Both the position numbers and the translations under genes were made by a program. Of a stretch of 39,108 bases of DNA, positions 38,243 to 39,108 are shown piece by piece (position 1 is the first letter of the stretch; each line of letters opens with the position of its first letter). The DNA is from Dysgonamonadaceae bacterium (GTDB taxonomy: Bacteria > Bacteroidota > Bacteroidia > Bacteroidales > Azobacteroidaceae): contig JAISYU010000018.1 of assembly GCA_031269685.1 (NCBI GenBank), positions 1 through 39,108 of the forward strand, written 5' to 3'. The notes under the pieces are model-generated. The model was given only the letters and a program-made list of their open reading frames with translations. It made no database searches and had not been told where the DNA came from.

Positions 38243-38551
38243 TTAACTCAATCCGATTGCAGCGAGGAAAAGCCCGCCAACAGAAATAAACAAGATAAGC
38301 CAGATCAACGAAATCACAAGTCCTGCAATTGCCAATCCGTTCGGCTGTTTGAACACTCCGACAAACGAAAGGACCAGTCCCAAAATCCATAAAATCCAGC
38401 TCAAAAACGGTATCCAACAGATGAATACGGTTATCAACGCGAGTACGAAACCTGCCGTTCCAACCCCGTTGGACTTTGGGGGTTGCTGTTGATTGACAAT
38501 AATTGTCTGTCCCTGCTGTGGAATTTGTCCACTGTTTTGTGAATCTGACAT
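38243..38551 (-). CDS. Small membrane protein, DUF4190-like
   Basis: Gln/Pro-rich N-terminus then GTAGFVLALITVFICWIPFLSWILWILGLVLSFVGVF...GLAIAGLVISLIWLILF. Confidence 0.65.
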   Translation of the reverse strand: MSDSQNSGQIPQQGQTIIVNQQQPPKSNGVGTAGFVLALITVFICWIPFLSWILWILGLVLSFVGVFKQPNGLAIAGLVISLIWLILFISVGGLFLAAIGLS

Positions 38552-38662
38552 AATATATAAATAATTTTTAAAAATTGCGCCTACTCTTTGAAGGATTTTC
38601 GGCTATTCACTCCTTGTTTTATTTGTATTTTTAATTTAACTTGTTTATGACTAATCATGTCT

Positions 38663-38766
38663 CCGCCCAACCAACCTAATCTCTCCTGAGGAGAAGTTAA
38701 AACCGGCATCGGTGAAGGTGCGGGGAACCCACACGTCGAAGTTAGCGTAAAACAAAAAGTTGTCTG
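38663..38766. repeat. About 104-nt extragenic repeat, copy 2
   Basis: Direct repeat of 38041-38144. Confidence 0.93.
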
Positions 38767-38845
38767 AGCGCATAGCGCGAGTTCTTTTTGTTTAGTGAAC
38801 GAGCCGATTGTGGGTCGCACCGAAGCCGCAGCCTTGATTTTTTGT

Positions 38846-38873
38846 GTTACTTTTGTATCAAGACAAAAGTAAC
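38846..38873. repeat. Perfect 11-bp inverted repeat GTTACTTTTGT-ATCAAG-ACAAAAGTAAC
   Basis: Read directly; lies at the distal end of the copy 2 element. Confidence 0.9.
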
Positions 38874-38905
38874 GAAGAAAGGTCTTTAAGGACATAAAAG
38901 ATAAT

Positions 38906-39108
38906 TTAGTTCTTTGTTTTTAATTCTTTTTGCAGCCGTTCAATTTCCTGCCGTTGGCGTTCAACTTCCCTGATTTGTTCCTCAAATTCTTCGTGATGTT
39001 GGCGGTCGAGTTCGGCTACAAGGTCACGAGTTGTGAGCGGCATGGAGAAGGTCGGCTGATTACCGAACTTTGGTTCATCGTCAATGTGTTTCAGGAACGA
39101 GGCGGTGA
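38906..39108 (-). CDS. 3' part of a hypothetical protein with charged coiled-coil C-terminus (runs off window)
   Basis: ...TTRDLVAELDRQHHEEFEEQIREVERQRQEIERLQKELKTKN*; no stop in frame up to the window edge. Confidence 0.55.
   Translation of the reverse strand, partial: TASFLKHIDDEPKFGNQPTFSMPLTTRDLVAELDRQHHEEFEEQIREVERQRQEIERLQKELKTKN

Noticed and set aside
38001-38895. ORFs 38001-38231 and 38581-38895 as genes
   Set aside because: They lie across the duplicated extragenic element and share residues only there; more likely repeat-derived.

Overview
The window is Bacteroidota (probably Bacteroidales) chromosome, judged by TAnnTTTG promoter motifs, RF2 and gene families, a type IX secretion C-terminal domain, DUF1573, NifJ and a TonB-dependent receptor. 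Most of it is housekeeping or metabolic: prfB with a +1 programmed frameshift, hexokinase, serine acetyltransferase, pepT, meaB, recF, ddl, queF, a uracil-DNA-glycosylase-like gene, nifJ and an rRNA methyltransferase. There is a small surface-polysaccharide block (hexapeptide acyltransferase, asparagine-synthase-like protein, flippase) and a TonB receptor/GH5-like/GH127 block. Accessory features: an orphan tyrosine recombinase with an internal 105-bp tandem duplication; a 23-bp-period tandem array (28450-28656) whose units keep an inverted repeat while arm sequences change; a 21-bp-period array downstream of queF (21070-21321); a 27-nt dispersed repeat at 1319 and 10664; a fast-evolving cluster of small exported/membrane proteins (35.9-37.9 kb) with 52-bp direct repeats, a decayed paralogue and an intragenic 36/36-nt repeat/spacer pattern; and a ~104-nt duplicated extragenic element (38041, 38663). 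I see no tRNA, rRNA, cas genes or recognisable defence system. The best candidates for something undescribed are the two phased arrays and the 35.9-37.9 kb cluster. All family calls are by eye from the translations; no searches were run.
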